From Gigaspora margarita (taxonomy: Eukaryota > Glomeromycota > Glomeromycetes > Diversisporales > Gigasporaceae), in contig WTPW01000771.1 in assembly GCA_009809945.1 (NCBI GenBank), positions 74,147 to 138,146 of the forward strand: DNA of 64,000 bases. The letters run 5' to 3'. A program made the position numbers and the translations under genes. Below are positions 25,865 through 42,657 of this stretch, piece after piece. Each line of letters begins with the position of its first letter. The first letter of the stretch is position 1. Below the pieces are notes generated by a model. It was not told the origin of the DNA and ran no database searches. It saw only the letters and a program-made list of their open reading frames with translations.

Positions 25865-27039
25865 TATTAAGTGTTATTTAAAATCTATTAATGTTAAATT
25901 AGATCATTTCTAGGCAATCTGCATAGCCTACGCAGGTAGAAGAACTCAAAACGTTAAGTAACTAACTTTCCATAATTATGTTTGCTGTGGATTACTGATC
26001 TATCGGCTATGATTACGTCCCCGTATTATTTGAGGTACATGGTCAACGATATGGGATAAAGTGACGATATCAATATCTATTTTGACAATGAGAAGTTTCC
26101 TGAAGTAATAAGTGCTGGTAAAAGGTGCGATTTTAACAGATTTCAGGAAAAGAGTTTTTTTTAACTTTATTATGGTTAACATATCTTGCCTACTGTCCTA
26201 AAATACAGGTCAATCCGTTCCTATCAAGGATTGCATCTTGATATTTTTTTCGTCAATGTAATTGGTAATCTGGAAATTCAATAACGCTGTATTTTGTTAC
26301 AATATGAAAACGATTACCGTTTAAAAATTTAAAGCAATTCTCCAGAGGCGTGACGTTGGTGATTTATTAGAGAAAATTATATTTTATAACCCGAAGATCT
26401 ATATCGTTACAGAGGCAAATTCATAGCATTTTTATACTTTCGCTACACTATAGGTAGGGTTGCTGGTGCACATATAAATTTAATAGTGCACCATTAAATT
26501 TTTGGCGCATAGGTGCACCATATTAAAAAATATTAACGTTACAAACCATTAATTCAATATATTGTACCGATAATTTTTTTTAGATTGCACCAATTTTAAA
26601 CCTAAACCTAACTCTAACAACAATGTCTAGAATTAATTTGCCTGCGAAATTAGCCGTTGATAAAATAACTCCTATGAACAGACTTGCCCGTGAATTAATC
26701 AGCTGCAAAATAACCTTGCCTGAAATTAATTCTCTGCGAATTAAGTTTTCTGTGAAGTAATTATTGATGAGTTTATCGAGATCGAGTGAACCTGATACCA
26801 TTAAATAAATATTAAATAAAAAAACTCAATAAAATCGAATTAATATATCTAAATAAAATTTTAATAAACGCAATTTGAATCTTAAGGTGATCTAGTTAAT
26901 AATGATAAAAAAAGTAGTTTATGTATTCTTGTCCGCGTCATTTCTGGATTTATGTCGATTCTGAATTGTCATTTTAGAATCGGTATCCCATTTAACAATT
27001 ATTAAAAAAAAAAGCAAGCGAAAAAAATTTAGAAATAAA

Positions 27040-27070
<31 letters not shown>

Positions 27071-27097
27071 TAAAAATTAAAAAAATATATATAAATA

Positions 27098-27353
27098 AGG
27101 CTGTTCGAAATTACAATTTCGTTTAACGTTCTCCCCCCACCAGCTCTAAGAGCTCCCCCCTAGAATTAAACAGGCCAATCAGAACGCTCATCTCGTTTTA
27201 GGATTCCAATAAGTCACGTGCTTATAAGTCAACCAATAATAATGTGTTTATTTTTTGCAATTTTAATATGTTTGTTTGATTTGATCCCCCTCCCCCCACC
27301 ACGCTTAAGCTTCTTAAAGGAACATTAAACGAAATTATAAATTCAAATGGCCT
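27098..27353. mobile_element. GC-patchy MITE inserted in the second composite copy
   Basis: AGGCTGTTCGAAATTACAAT and ATTATAAATTCAAATGGCCT form imperfect inverted ends, with ATTTCGTTTAA/TTAAACGAAAT just inside. AAATA occurs on both sides. C-rich runs (CTCCCCCC) lie inside. The first composite copy lacks it. Confidence 0.65.
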
Positions 27354-27960
27354 AAATAAATAGAGAATATGAATGAATCAATATAATGATCGCCTAAATA
27401 TTAAATGCTAGCTAAATTTTCATACATTAAAGGAATACATTCGAATATTCATACATATTTTAATAGTTTTTGCATTTCCGCGTAGAAACATTCGCATTTG
27501 TTTTTCGGCAACGGCAGGAATCTGGTCGGGCGTCAGAAGATAATACCACAATTATTTTTTTTTTAAAAACAACATAAGTTTACCTTTTTCCAGGTTTTTT
27601 CATGAGGGTAGCATAGATTATTTCGTAAAATTTTCAACATAATAATTTGCATCTCCAAGTTATTCCCATCTTGATTAGGCATGTGCAGCTCTTCTGATAC
27701 GCCAATACAAAGAACCTTAAAGGTATTGGCTTGAATTTCTCGTTACATTGAAGATCGGAATTTTTTATAACGAATTTCACGCCATATCCTTGCGAATCAA
27801 TAAAGTGTTGAAGAAGAAAATATGTAGTACAAGGTGATAAAGATCGATTCGAATATAATGAATAAAAAAAAAAATGGAGCATATAACAATAAAGAATCTT
27901 CATAAATATCAATGAAAAAGATCAATGCAAATATCAATGTGATTATTAATAATTATTATT

Positions 27961-29800
27961 ATTATCCGGCAGCTTACTATGATCGTACCACCAGAATAAT
28001 TCGAGTTATTTTGAATGTTACGTACGCAGCCAGATAAAATGAATCAATTTGCAAATAATTCTGTTATTGGCCGCTTCGCATCCAATAACTATATAGTATT
28101 AAAAATATGGATTAAAAATCGCATCCTATTTAATTATTTCGCATAATTTTAAAATCATTTATCGCATCACATAATCCTGGACACCCTAATTGGAGTCAAA
28201 TCCGCCCATATGGGTATGCATGATATATCGATATCATTTAATTGAGTTATTATCATTATGTGATTGGTTTAGTATCACGTGGGCGGACGGACGGACAAGA
28301 TCAAACCTTACGTAAAAATAGAGTCTTACGTTTCGCTCTGGACTAATCAGAGACTGTTAACGTTAAATTATCGATTAAAGAAACTGATTGTTGTTTTTGA
28401 TAACACTATGAGCCGTGCAATTCATTCTTTGTCTAAGTTCAGATAAATACTGTAATAGCGATAGGTACATTCTGTATCTGGTATGTAAGGATAAGGAAAA
28501 TTTCCACATGATAGCCTATTATTTATCGATCAGGATTATATCTATATTAATGTTAGTTGCTTTCATCTAGCTATGTGAATGTTCGTTATAATATATAGGG
28601 CTATAATTTATGTACAGTACCAATCCAATTAGGTTCGGAAAAGCATTTAGTTTATTATAGCCAGAGTTCTGAGTAAAGAAGTCAGTGTAGAAAGAAGCAG
28701 TTATCATACTTTTTACACCCATGCCCGCATAATTAAGAATTTTAAATATAAACCTTGTTCGCTAGAAATATACGTGGCGGCCGGGATGAAATTAAATACT
28801 GTATATATATGGATAAAAATTTTTTCATGATTTTGCCAGAATTATGATAATTTTACCAGAATTATGGATCAATTTTTTTTTATTAGTTAATGTTTATTAA
28901 CATGTTTAGATTAGTTTAGATTAGATTAGAATGACAGTGTTGGCATTTGGACTAATTAAAATAGACCAAGCCCAGCATCTGTAAACTTGAAACTCCAATG
29001 ACAGAATTTGCAGAGTTTGCGCAGATTTAATACATATGGGCTAATTTTCGACAATTAAATTTAGTTTAAACTCCTTATTCAACTTTTTTTTGATTGGTCT
29101 GACGATCTATCTGCACGATTCTGCAAGAAGGATTCTAATGAATATGCTTAAATTATCTTAAAACCCATTAGATTATCGTCTAATTTATTAGCCTGGGCCT
29201 ACTGAAGACATGCATTCCGTTTGACATTGTTATTATGAGTAAATGTAAACCTTCCGCCTCAGTCTTTCAGGCAATTATATTGTCAAATAATCTGTCCACT
29301 ACTATAAAAATTTTTAGGGTACTAGGTTCTCTCGTTTGCATATGAAGACTGGTCTAAGAAAATGGTACTGTAGGACTTTTACTGAATTTTTCAATATATT
29401 ATAAAAAATATTGTATATTAATAATCAGTAAAAATGCCGGAGCAACTCCAATCCTCATTCATATAGATGCATATTGCCCATATGATTTCCAGACATGAAT
29501 TCATATTGAACAATAGAATATATTTTACTTAGAATGAATGATATTGACATTACAGTGCTTGTCAAACCTTCTTTTCCTTTGAATATAATGTAAACAGATG
29601 AGAAAACTTCAAACTTGAACTGTATTAGTCATCAAAAAAAATGGATTATTCTGGAATGCAACACAAAAAATTCCTGGTCGAAATTACAAGTTTGCTTAAC
29701 GTCGGCTCAGTTCTGATGAATTTTCGGCCCAGAATTTTGATCAATTATTGTGAGCGGGCTAATCACATGAGAGGCGATTAAATTTATAACCTGTCCTTTT

Positions 29801-29832
<32 letters not shown>

Positions 29833-29860
29833 ATTGCTATTCTATCGCCGATCGTGTTCA
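27961..29860. other. Gene-free region upstream of the helicase gene
   Basis: No coding sequence was supported. Text near 28260-28300 has GGGCGGACGGACGGAC. About 50 bp before the helicase start there is a pure A run (about 29807-29831), which may belong to its promoter or 5' UTR. Confidence 0.5.
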
Positions 29861-32966
<3,106 letters not shown>

Positions 32967-34480
32967 AACTGCAAGGTAATCCGTTTAAAAATAATAAACG
33001 GAGTTTATTTATTTATTTAACAAGAAGCAGTGGTGTTTCATTTTTACATTTTTTTGTTGCGATACTAATAATGCTTCCTGTCCAATGAACTACTGTTAAT
33101 GAAAAATGATACACACATATTTAGCACATCAGTGTTTGATAAAATAACTCAATGTTTAAATTGATAGAACAAAACTTAGTTAATAAATTTAGGTTTTTTT
33201 CGAAGATATCTAACTTTAGGCTTTTATCACCAAACGGCACACTTCAACTATCAAATACGCATCAAATTTCTTCAAATCGTATTTGAGGTAGGTTGATATT
33301 TGAAATTATTTTTCACTTCATATAATCTAAAGGCTGATAAGTCACAAAATGCATATATAAGCGTTGTTGTTATTAGGGCATGGGATATTAATTTCTTGAT
33401 AGACAGTAGTTTTTTCATCGATCTCGCATTTATTTCGATTGTATTTTTTGAATAATTTTTATTTTATTCCTTTAAGACTTTATTAATAAAACATCAAAAA
33501 GGTTAATACCCTTTTTGTTTTGATATAGAAATGTTCTGCAATTGGGATATTTTTTTCTTGGAACATATATAGGTTATAAATCAAATGTTTTAAATTTTAA
33601 TTTTATATATATATATATATATAGTATAATTTCTATAACTGATAAGTTTATTATGTCATTATTATAATATTATAACTTTTAAACTGAATAAACTACTGAT
33701 ATAAAAACAAGTAAATTTTTAAAATTTAAGTCCTCGAAGTGAAGTTCTGGGGTTACCGATTATTTTTGCCCAAAAAGTACTTTAAAGTGTATAAATAAGT
33801 TACCCGGGCAATTGATCTACCAACCAATCATATTAAATTCTTCCTATGGGGCGCGCGTAATTAAGGACACTATGTGCTATTTTAAGGGTCCCGGATAACG
33901 CCCCTGAACGCGTTTAAAAAAAAGAATCGCGACTATATAAGAACTTTTTTCACACAAATTTAATCTTAACTATCCCCTTATTAAATGTACAGTATTTTCT
34001 TTTTATTAATATCGTTGATATTGATATAGTTCGTTGATTTTTTTATTCATATTTACTAAATCTTTTTTCTTTTTTACCTGAAGCCACGTAAAATTAGCTT
34101 GTGAAATATTGAATACTGTAAGTATATTATTAGTTTTTATTGCTTTGAAATTTGAGTTTGAAAAAATAAATTAAAACGCTGTATATTTTTTAGGGTCCGA
34201 TTGATGCTTGCCTGTATCTGGCGGAATCCTTGGTCTAGTTCGGTTTATAAAATGGAAAGAGGTGGGATATTATAAAACTAGATTAGAAAGGCATCTGGGT
34301 TTCTTTTCGGGCTTGTAGTATTCAAGATAATTTGCAAGTTTGAGTTTTTCCTGCTTGAAGTCTACTGATTTTGAAGTAAATCAGTTATGTATTTTCTTCT
34401 TGCAGCTTGCAAAGAATTGAAAATTATGTTCAAGAAAAGAAACCTATTTCTACTTACTATAATCCTTCCATTTATTAATA
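32967..34480. other. Intergenic region, nothing assigned
   Basis: No gene was found between the helicase stop and the structured block at 34490. The sequence is AT-rich, with an AT dinucleotide run near 33606-33622. Confidence 0.5.
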
Positions 34481-34484
34481 TACT

Positions 34485-34740
34485 AGACGGGTTGGCAACG
34501 GTCTATTATGGTCTTTGAAGAAGAAGCTTCGTGCTAAACTACATTTTGGTCCCATTAGCCAACCATGATACTAGTCTTAACTATACTCTACCGAACTCTA
34601 GGTCAAGATTGAGTTTTCTTTACGTCCTTTACGGATACAGCTTCGGGCTGTTATAAACCTAGTCAAAGGATACACCTCTACGCGGTGACTAGGACAAGTA
34701 GAAGATATTATCTTCGAAACAAAGTATCTTTTTATAGTTT
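34485..34740. other. GC-elevated, structured non-coding block
   Basis: This ~250 bp is more GC-rich than its surroundings and has small hairpins, such as CTAGTCAAAG through GTGACTAG at 34661-34693, with no long ORF. It ends in a T-rich stretch. It may be a SINE fragment or an RNA gene; neither is shown. Confidence 0.3.
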
Positions 34741-34897
34741 TTTTATTTAATATATTTTGTATATCATTTATATCTTGTACATAGAGTTATAAACATTTGT
34801 AAATATAAATTATTTTTTATTGAATAAAGATTTGTTAAAAAAATTTAAATAATTAATAAAATAAAAAAAAAAAAAAAATATTTTTTTAAAAATATTG

Positions 34898-35100
34898 AAT
34901 AAATAATAATTTTTAGATATGTAGCAGCTAATAATATATACCGTATTGTCGCGNAAAAAAAAAAAAAAAACATTTTTTTGCAAAATATTAAGTAAATAAT
35001 TAATAAAAATAAAAAAAAATACTAATATCATTTGAATAAGTTCGAATAATAAATAATTTTTAGATATGTAGCAGCTAATAATATATACCGTATTGTCGCG
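34898..35100 (+). repeat. Direct duplication of a ~58 bp segment, with an unresolved base
   Basis: AATAATTTTTAGATATGTAG through CCGTATTGTCGCG occurs at about 34900-34953 and again at 35045-35100. The first copy ends at an N (34954) beside a long A run, so this may be a real duplication or an assembly seam. Confidence 0.75.
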
Positions 35101-35486
35101 AAATAACGCGTAGGAGGTATAATTTCAAAAATTTGGCCCAAATTAAGTTTAATTCGAGTCATTGTTACAAATAACGCCCGCCAAAAAAAAATAAATAAAT
35201 AAAAAAATAATTGTTAATCTTACCAGTTACTGAATTGTTAATCAAATATTAATAAATATCTTTACCGAGTCTAATTTATCACAAGGTTCCTGTCGCCACA
35301 CAAACATAGTTTTTAGAGACTGAAAGATTTTGCTCCTGAATTGGTGATTCCGTTAACTTCGAATGTGGTGATACTTGTTGGTCGTCACGAGAATTAATGT
35401 TATTCCCGAGGTGATTATATATATATAAGGATTATGTTTTTCTAAATATACAAAATTTTTCAAAGGACTTTTTTTTTTTAGATAAA

Positions 35487-36218
<732 letters not shown>

Positions 36219-36881
36219 AAAAAAAACCCCCCGATTTTTTCCACATTACAATTGTATTAATCGTATTAATCGTATTATATAGTATGGTTATTTAATAGAT
36301 TTTGGTTCATATGAGAATATGAAACATTACTTTCAATAATTTATTTATAATTTTTTTTTATTTCTATCGTGATCATTAAAATTTAAAATTGGCATCAATT
36401 TATTAATGAAAATAAAAAAGTACCAATGATACAAACGAAAACATTTGTTCTTCCAATGCTTTTAAGTCAGAACCAGAAGAAAAAATTCAATATATCAAAG
36501 GGTTAGAAAAAAAATTACTGCTTCTGTAGCCCAAGAAGAACATGAGTGATGATAATATATTTATATAAGGGGAAGGAAAGGTTTTAAACTAATGACAAAA
36601 ATTGAAATATAGGAAGGTCGAAGAGAAGAAAAAAAGGGAATAAAATAATAGATTTAGTAGAAAAAACAAAGAGCATGGGACATGGAAGCATATAAGAATA
36701 TTAATATAAGAACATGTCAGAAATAAAAAATGATATTCGTAAATCATACCATATATAATGTTGCACACAAGAAATTTAAAGTACAAAAAAAAAAAAAAAT
36801 ATATATATATTTTATTACACAGAAACTATTAGATGCCTCCTGTGATGTCAAATAATTAAATTTCTTTTTTAATATATATAA

Positions 36882-37458
36882 TTAAGCGTCAGTTTCTTTC
36901 TTCTCATCAGAGGAAACAGCAGGTGCTTCCGTCTTCTCAGCATCATCAGATTGAATATGTTGATCACTCAATGCGACTTTAATGACTAACTCTCTACCTT
37001 CTGACGTAACAGTTTTTAACCCTTCTAAGGCCTTCTTTTGTTCTTCTTCGTCAGAAAATGTGACGAATCCAAAACCCTTTGAACGCCCATGACGACGACG
37101 AACAACGTGAGCACTAGTAACGTTATAATCCTTAAAAATATCTTTCAGGCCATCATCATTAATGGAGAAGGGTAGGTTGGCAACAAATATAATTGTCTTG
37201 GACGGTTCACCAGTTTTAGCAGTTCCAGCTGTTTGACTAGAATTAATATTACCAGAACGGCGACGAGATATAATACGACCACCACGACCACGACCACGAC
37301 CACGGCCACGACGGTAATATTTACTACCACCACGACCTTTGTGATCACTTGTACCATTTGCAGTTGGGGCATCAGAAGGGACAACAGCGGTAGAATCATT
37401 GGCATCAGCATTGGCACCACCATCATCACCGGTACGATTGAATCGACGACGACCTTGC

Positions 37459-37490
<32 letters not shown>

Positions 37491-38237
37491 TATTATAAAA
37501 TATTAATATTAATTAATTATATTAAACAATTGAAATTAAAATAATTAATAAATAAATAGATAAATATTTACCCAGCCACCGCGACCTCTGCCCCGTCCAC
37601 GACCCCTTCCACGTCCTCTACCCCTACCACGAACAAATCTCCCACGTCCACGACGCGAGCCACCACGGTAGGATTGACCAGGATTAGAGGTAGGTGCGGT
37701 ATTTTCTTTAGGCTTGGCAACTTCTACATTGATTTGACGGCCATCCAATTCTTTCTTATTGAGCTCTTCAACGACTTTGTTCGCGTCCTCCTCGGTTTCA
37801 AGAGCAACGAAACCATAACCAAGAGAACGAGTACCGCGAGTAATGATATTGGCTTTAATACTAAATAAATTAATAATAAATGAATTATAAAAAAAAAAAT
37901 AAAATAAAATAATTAAAATAATGATCAATAAATTTATCGACAAAAATTTAAACTTTAATTTAAACTTTAAATAACAGATATCAATTAGAAACTCAGACAA
38001 TTAACATAATATATATGCTATAAGAATTTCAACTTACACTTTACCGGTTTTATTAAAAAAGTCGGCTAATTGTTGTTCGGAAGTTTGGAAAGCCAAATTT
38101 CCAACAAAAACTTTATAACCAGTTTCTTCTAGATTTGTTTCCTCCTTAGTAGTGACTGCAACTTCCGAATTATCTTCAACAGTTTCAGCAGTAGTTACAG
38201 CCACAGATTCATCGCGGGTAGCGGATTCGTCGGCCAT
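36882..38237 (-). CDS. RNA-binding protein with two RRMs separated by RGG repeats
   Basis: Three exons on the minus strand: 38237-38038, 37860-37572 and 37457-36882. Intron phases agree, giving 354 codons plus stop. Residues ~1-40 are acidic. RRM1 (about 40-120) shows RNP2 YKVFVGNLAF and an RNP1-like LGYGFVAL. Next come Arg/Gly repeats (RGRGRGRG), a Ser/Asp/Ala-rich spacer and a second RGG patch. RRM2 (about 240-320) has IIFVANLPF and SKGFGFVTF. The C-terminal tail is acidic. This architecture resembles fungal single-strand nucleic-acid-binding proteins of the Sbp1 type, which bind mRNA and affect translation and decay; that name is a hypothesis. RGG runs are usual targets of arginine methylation. 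It is convergent with the phosphatase gene (about 660 bp apart). Confidence 0.9.
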
Positions 38238-38239
38238 TA

Positions 38240-39208
38240 TTTATATATATATATATATGTATATATAATATATAAAATTTTAAATTTTAACTAAGTACGT
38301 ATATATATAAAAATTTTTTAGCACGACAGTAATAGTTGGGAGGACTTTAATTTAATTTTTAAGAAAGGGTTCGGGGTCAGATGTGATTTGATGTAAAGTT
38401 CGTTTAGGTCGTTAAGGAAAAAATGGTCACTTCACACCTCCAACAAGCTGGACACCGGTGAAGGGCAAACACTGAATTCTAATATAAATGCCTGTTAGGA
38501 CTAGACGGACTGTAGGCAATAGGTCCACTAAGGGCTAGGACGGTAGGTGGGTTTTAACTTCGACGATAGAACAGATGCTTCGCTTTGCTTTCAAGTATGG
38601 CTTGAAAAGACTAGGTAGTGAGACAAAGAACAGAACCATCACCAAGATATACCATATGCTCAATACTTGTGAAACAATTGTGAAACCGACTATTCGCCAT
38701 GAGGCGATGGCGTTTCCAAATGTGCATTTTTCAAAATCAAGAAATTTTAGTCAACAAATTTAACCAATTGTTGTTGTTACGGAGATGCATGGGAATTTCT
38801 GCGAATATGGCCTAAAAGGTTATGTGTGAATGAAAAATATTCGGGGACACAATTGGATTTTCCCGTAGTTAAAAAAAAAAAAGAATGTTCCGTCAAATTC
38901 ACTGTGTGATGTTTGTTCCTAATGTAGATTACGTTCTCTTTGAAAAATGAAATTTCCTTTGACGGTTATCACGTGATAGAGTTCGGTGTTTACCGTTCCC
39001 TTTATTTTACTCCGGTAAAAATCAAATTAAGCAAACAGAACATAAATAAAGAGTCGCAGTAATAATCACATATATGACATAAATTAAATATTGTTTGTAT
39101 GATAATTGTTCTGTAGTACTTTATATATATATATATATGTATATTATATACGTATAACCTTTTTTTAAGGCCATAAATAGAATTAAAGAATTAGGATTTT
39201 ATTTTATT
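38240..39208. other. Intergenic region with GC-elevated unidentified block
   Basis: About 38330-38770 is richer in GC than its flanks and contains short reading frames on the plus strand without recognisable domains. It could be an old retroposon fragment. The rest is AT-rich; a TA dinucleotide run at 38241-38260 lies directly upstream of the RRM gene. Confidence 0.4.
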
Positions 39209-40560
39209 CTACCATAATGTATTCATCATTTTTAAACTAGCTTCGTATCCCAGGAAAGCCGCAGCATTTGCAGGAAAAGCTCTTAATAATGCAGGACCAA
39301 GACCCTTGAATAAAGCGGATGGTCCATCTGTCTTAAGCAAATGACGTAACACATCCATAAAACCTTTATATTGACCAGAAGGTGCAGATTGAAGACGCGA
39401 TTTAATAACATCTGGTGGAATAGCAATTGTCCACATTGCAACACCAGCCATACCTAGTTATTCATTTGTAATAAATGATAATTAAAAAAAAATAAAAAAA
39501 TAAAAATAAAAATAAATGAATTTTTAAAAATAATAATGAATTTTAAACTTACCACCGGCAAATAATACCGCAGCAGGATTCAAAGTTGAGTCAGGAGTTG
39601 ATAAAAGCCTTTTTGTAAGTTCATAAGCTCCGAAATAAGCAGCTGATCCTGGACCATCTCGGAGAAATGTAGCTCCTGTTCCGCGAAAAATACTACTTAA
39701 ACCACCTTCCTTATAAAGATGGCGTATTACATCAAGTGGACCTTTATATTTAACTTCACCACCTTGACCTTGAATTTGTAATAACACTTTAATTCTCTCA
39801 ACTGGAGCCATTACTAATGTGGTTGGACCTGCGGATAGACCACCGGCAATCGTATATTCCAGTATACTGAATTCTTGTGATTTGCGATTTGGTGTAAGAG
39901 CGTACACAATTTGTTTGCTAAGGTTATAAGACTATATTAAAATGTATTAAAATAATCGGTAAAATATGTTATAAAAAAAATTTCCGATTATTAACTATGT
40001 AAACCTACCCAAAAACTTATTGCGAAAATCGGTGTTATACCGGCTAGTGGAGGTCCCATACCACGATATAAACTAGATCAACATCAAAAAATAATTAATG
40101 ATAACCGATGAATAGAAAATGATTGACAATGTAACTCACCCACGTAGTCCATCCTGTGCGATCGTTTTTTTTACAACATCAACCATACCATTGTAGGTCC
40201 CTTCAGATGCAGTTTGTAATCGTACCTAATTTTAATATACTTTTCATATAAATATTTCATTTTAAGTTTGTAAATTAATCCTGTAACATGTTATCATGAT
40301 ATAAACCTTGACCAAATCAAATGGATGTCCTTATTTGAAAAAAAATAAAATAAAATTGTTGAGAGTGATTGAAGTGTTTTGTGTCTGTACACCGATATTC
40401 GATATATACCAACAAGTACACATGCTACTCCTCCAAACCCTCCAGCGAGGAACGATTTTACACCACTAGTGGTCTCCTTTTTTTCGACCACTTGGGGTTC
40501 AATTTCTTTGTGTTCAAGGCGTTCAATTTCTACACCAGTAGCTGAAACGTCCGTCGACAT
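39209..40560 (-). CDS. Mitochondrial carrier, carnitine/acylcarnitine type
   Basis: Six exons on the minus strand: 40560-40410, 40329-40307 (only 23 bp), 40225-40140, 40072-40009, 39931-39553 and 39453-39209. Phases agree, giving 315 codons plus stop, the normal size of a six-helix SLC25 carrier. All three repeats carry the Px(D/E)xx(K/R) signature: PFDLVKVR, PVERIKVLLQ and PPDVIKSRLQ. The first is split exactly at an intron. PVERIK and PPDVIKSR are closest to the carnitine/acylcarnitine carrier subgroup (SLC25A20/Crc1), which exchanges acylcarnitine for carnitine across the inner membrane for fatty-acid oxidation. The N-terminal ~30 residues are charged and outside the carrier fold. The basic amino-acid carriers (Ort1-like) are the main alternative. 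Confidence 0.85.
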
Positions 40561-41589
40561 GATAACTTAGGTTTCTGAATTTTTTGAAACACCGTTAAAA
40601 AAAACTCGAGTGCGTAGTGTAACAATATATGCTTATTGAATCAAAACAAAGTTAACATGTATAAAACCTGGATTCTTCATAGATAAGATTTATAAAAATT
40701 TCCAGTTTTAACTTTGTAGTACAGTACAAATTTTATATGACCTATGAAAAGTGTTCTTTCTGTTTACATATAAATAAATACAAATAATATTATCAAGCTA
40801 TTCGAATTGATTTCAGGATAAAATGTTTGTAAGAGTGATATAAAAGCCTGTAAACCATTTCACTCATAGTTATCGCAATGATATGTGCCCCTAATTCTTA
40901 TAGGGATAAAGTGAAATGAACGTAACGAACATAACGTACCAAATTTTGTTTTTTTTTCTACTAATGTTACTGTGCGTAAAATTATATGTAACAAAAAAAA
41001 TTAAAAAAAAATTGCTAGTTAATAATATTCTATATGTTTAAACAAATTTTAAAATAATATCAAACAAAAACAAACCTGCCAAGAAATTATTGCCAAGAAA
41101 TTATTTAAAATTGGCTTAGCTTAAAATATAAATTTATATACTATAGTGTAGAGGTAAAAAATCATTTATATAATTGGTTAATTTTGGTATAATTTTCATT
41201 ATCTGTTATAATTAACCAATTAAAATATAATTAATATTACAAATAGTTTGGTTTGTAAACTATTTATATTATTAAATTATTATTTCTAGTATAAATAAAT
41301 TATTTATTTATAAATAGATTGTTATTTACTTATAACTAATTTATTTCTTAATTGTTCAGAGCAAAACAAAGGACTTTTAGATTCTCTGCATTGTGATACA
41401 AAGTTACTTTCTTGATGCATCACATATTAAAATATAAAAACATAACTTTGTACTTTTTGTCTGTTTAGTTCCATAATTTTTAAATTATTTCTATTTGGCC
41501 ATATATACCAATTTATGGAATTGATAATAACTTTTGATCTATTGGATAATTTACTATCAAAATGTTCATCATAATAAGATAATTCTAAC
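40561..41589. other. Gene-free AT-rich stretch
   Basis: The upstream region of the carrier gene. No further gene or well-defined repeat was seen. Confidence 0.5.
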
Positions 41590-41863
41590 AGGACCCTGGA
41601 TATCTCTTATATAGATCATAACTGGATTTTGGCCAATTTTGATCTAATTTGCTAAAAACGACAAAATTATATTTGTTTAAAAAATTCTTGATCCAGTAAT
41701 TAGAATTGAATTGACTTTTTAGCTTTATTTTAAAAAAAAAGTTCATTCAAATTGGACCACTGGATGTCAAGATAATAGCCAAAAACTGCTTTTTTGCTTT
41801 TTAAATTTTAGGGTTTTTGATAAAATGCGTAGCATATAATCTCTGTACTAGTTGTTTGGGGTT
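41590..41863 (+). mobile_element. MULE-like MITE (copy B), degraded
   Basis: It begins AGGACCCTGGATATCTC and ends TTTGGGGTT, with an interior matching copy A at 20994 over much of its length (CATAACTGGATTTTGGCCAA and onward). The flanking decamers TAATTCTAAC and ATATTTTAGC share 6 of 10 bases, as expected for an old insertion. Confidence 0.75.
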
Positions 41864-42657
41864 ATATTTTAGCAAGTACAAAATTATTAAAATCCAATCA
41901 CAGAATTCCAAGATCATTAATTACTAATTAGATTTTTTTTAGCATTGAATAATTTTTGATCTACTAGTCTGTTTTAAATAATTTAAATTACCAAAATGTT
42001 TGTCTTAGTGAGATGATTCTAACAAGCCTAGAATCATTAGATTCTAATTACAGATTCCCAAAATCAATAAAAATTTGTATTATTAGACAATTATTTAATC
42101 AAAACCAATTTGATTAAATAATTGTTAAATCTTTATCAATCTTGAGATCCTGTAATTGGAATTTAACAATTTTGGGCTTATTAGAATTATCTTACTAAGA
42201 TAAATATTTGGTAGTTAAATTATTCAAAACAGGCTAATGGATTAAAAGTTATTTAATATTAAAAAAAATTACTTAGTAATAAACAATTTTGTAATTGGAT
42301 TTAAGATTTTAAACTTGTTAGAATTGTTTTATTAAGATGAATATTTGGTAGTTAAATCATCTAAAATAGGCTAGTATTTGAAAAATTATTATTAATTCTA
42401 AAAATTAAAGCAATATAAAATTTATAGTACAAAAAATAAAATTAAATTTTTCTATAAAAGTTATGGTTAGAGTATAGTTTTAAAAAAATTTTTTATATAA
42501 TATAATATGAATTAGATATAAGATTCCAATGTTAGCTTTTATAAAGTTTTTAAAAATTTTTACTTAACAGTTAAAATATTCAATTCTGTTTATTTAGTAT
42601 ATTTTTAAACCTTTAAAATATATAGTAATATTTCTAGTAGTATATTGTAACTATATA

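Larger units (their letters stand above)
24240..27960 (+). mobile_element. Second, truncated copy of the tRNA-Glu-ended composite
   Basis: It runs in the same orientation as 12450-15190, from TGTTTATATTAAATAAT through the tRNA-like block (B-box 24335-24345) to about 27930. It lacks the inverted right arm. Differences from the first copy are insertions here of a 1065 bp foldback and a 256 bp MITE, absence of the MITE at 13044, and a shorter AAT tract. The similarity is high enough to call the insertion points precisely. Confidence 0.75.

Noticed and set aside
36467..36550. Possible C-terminal exon downstream of the phosphatase (text such as SEPEEKIQYIKGL)
   Set aside because: Only ~28 codons with a frameshift in the A run, and the phosphatase already has a natural stop. 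Too little to call; it may be a relic of a neighbouring gene.
37145..37544. Long frames on both strands rich in Thr or Val
   Set aside because: They are shadows of the RGG-encoding exon and of the AAT microsatellite in the intron of the RRM gene.
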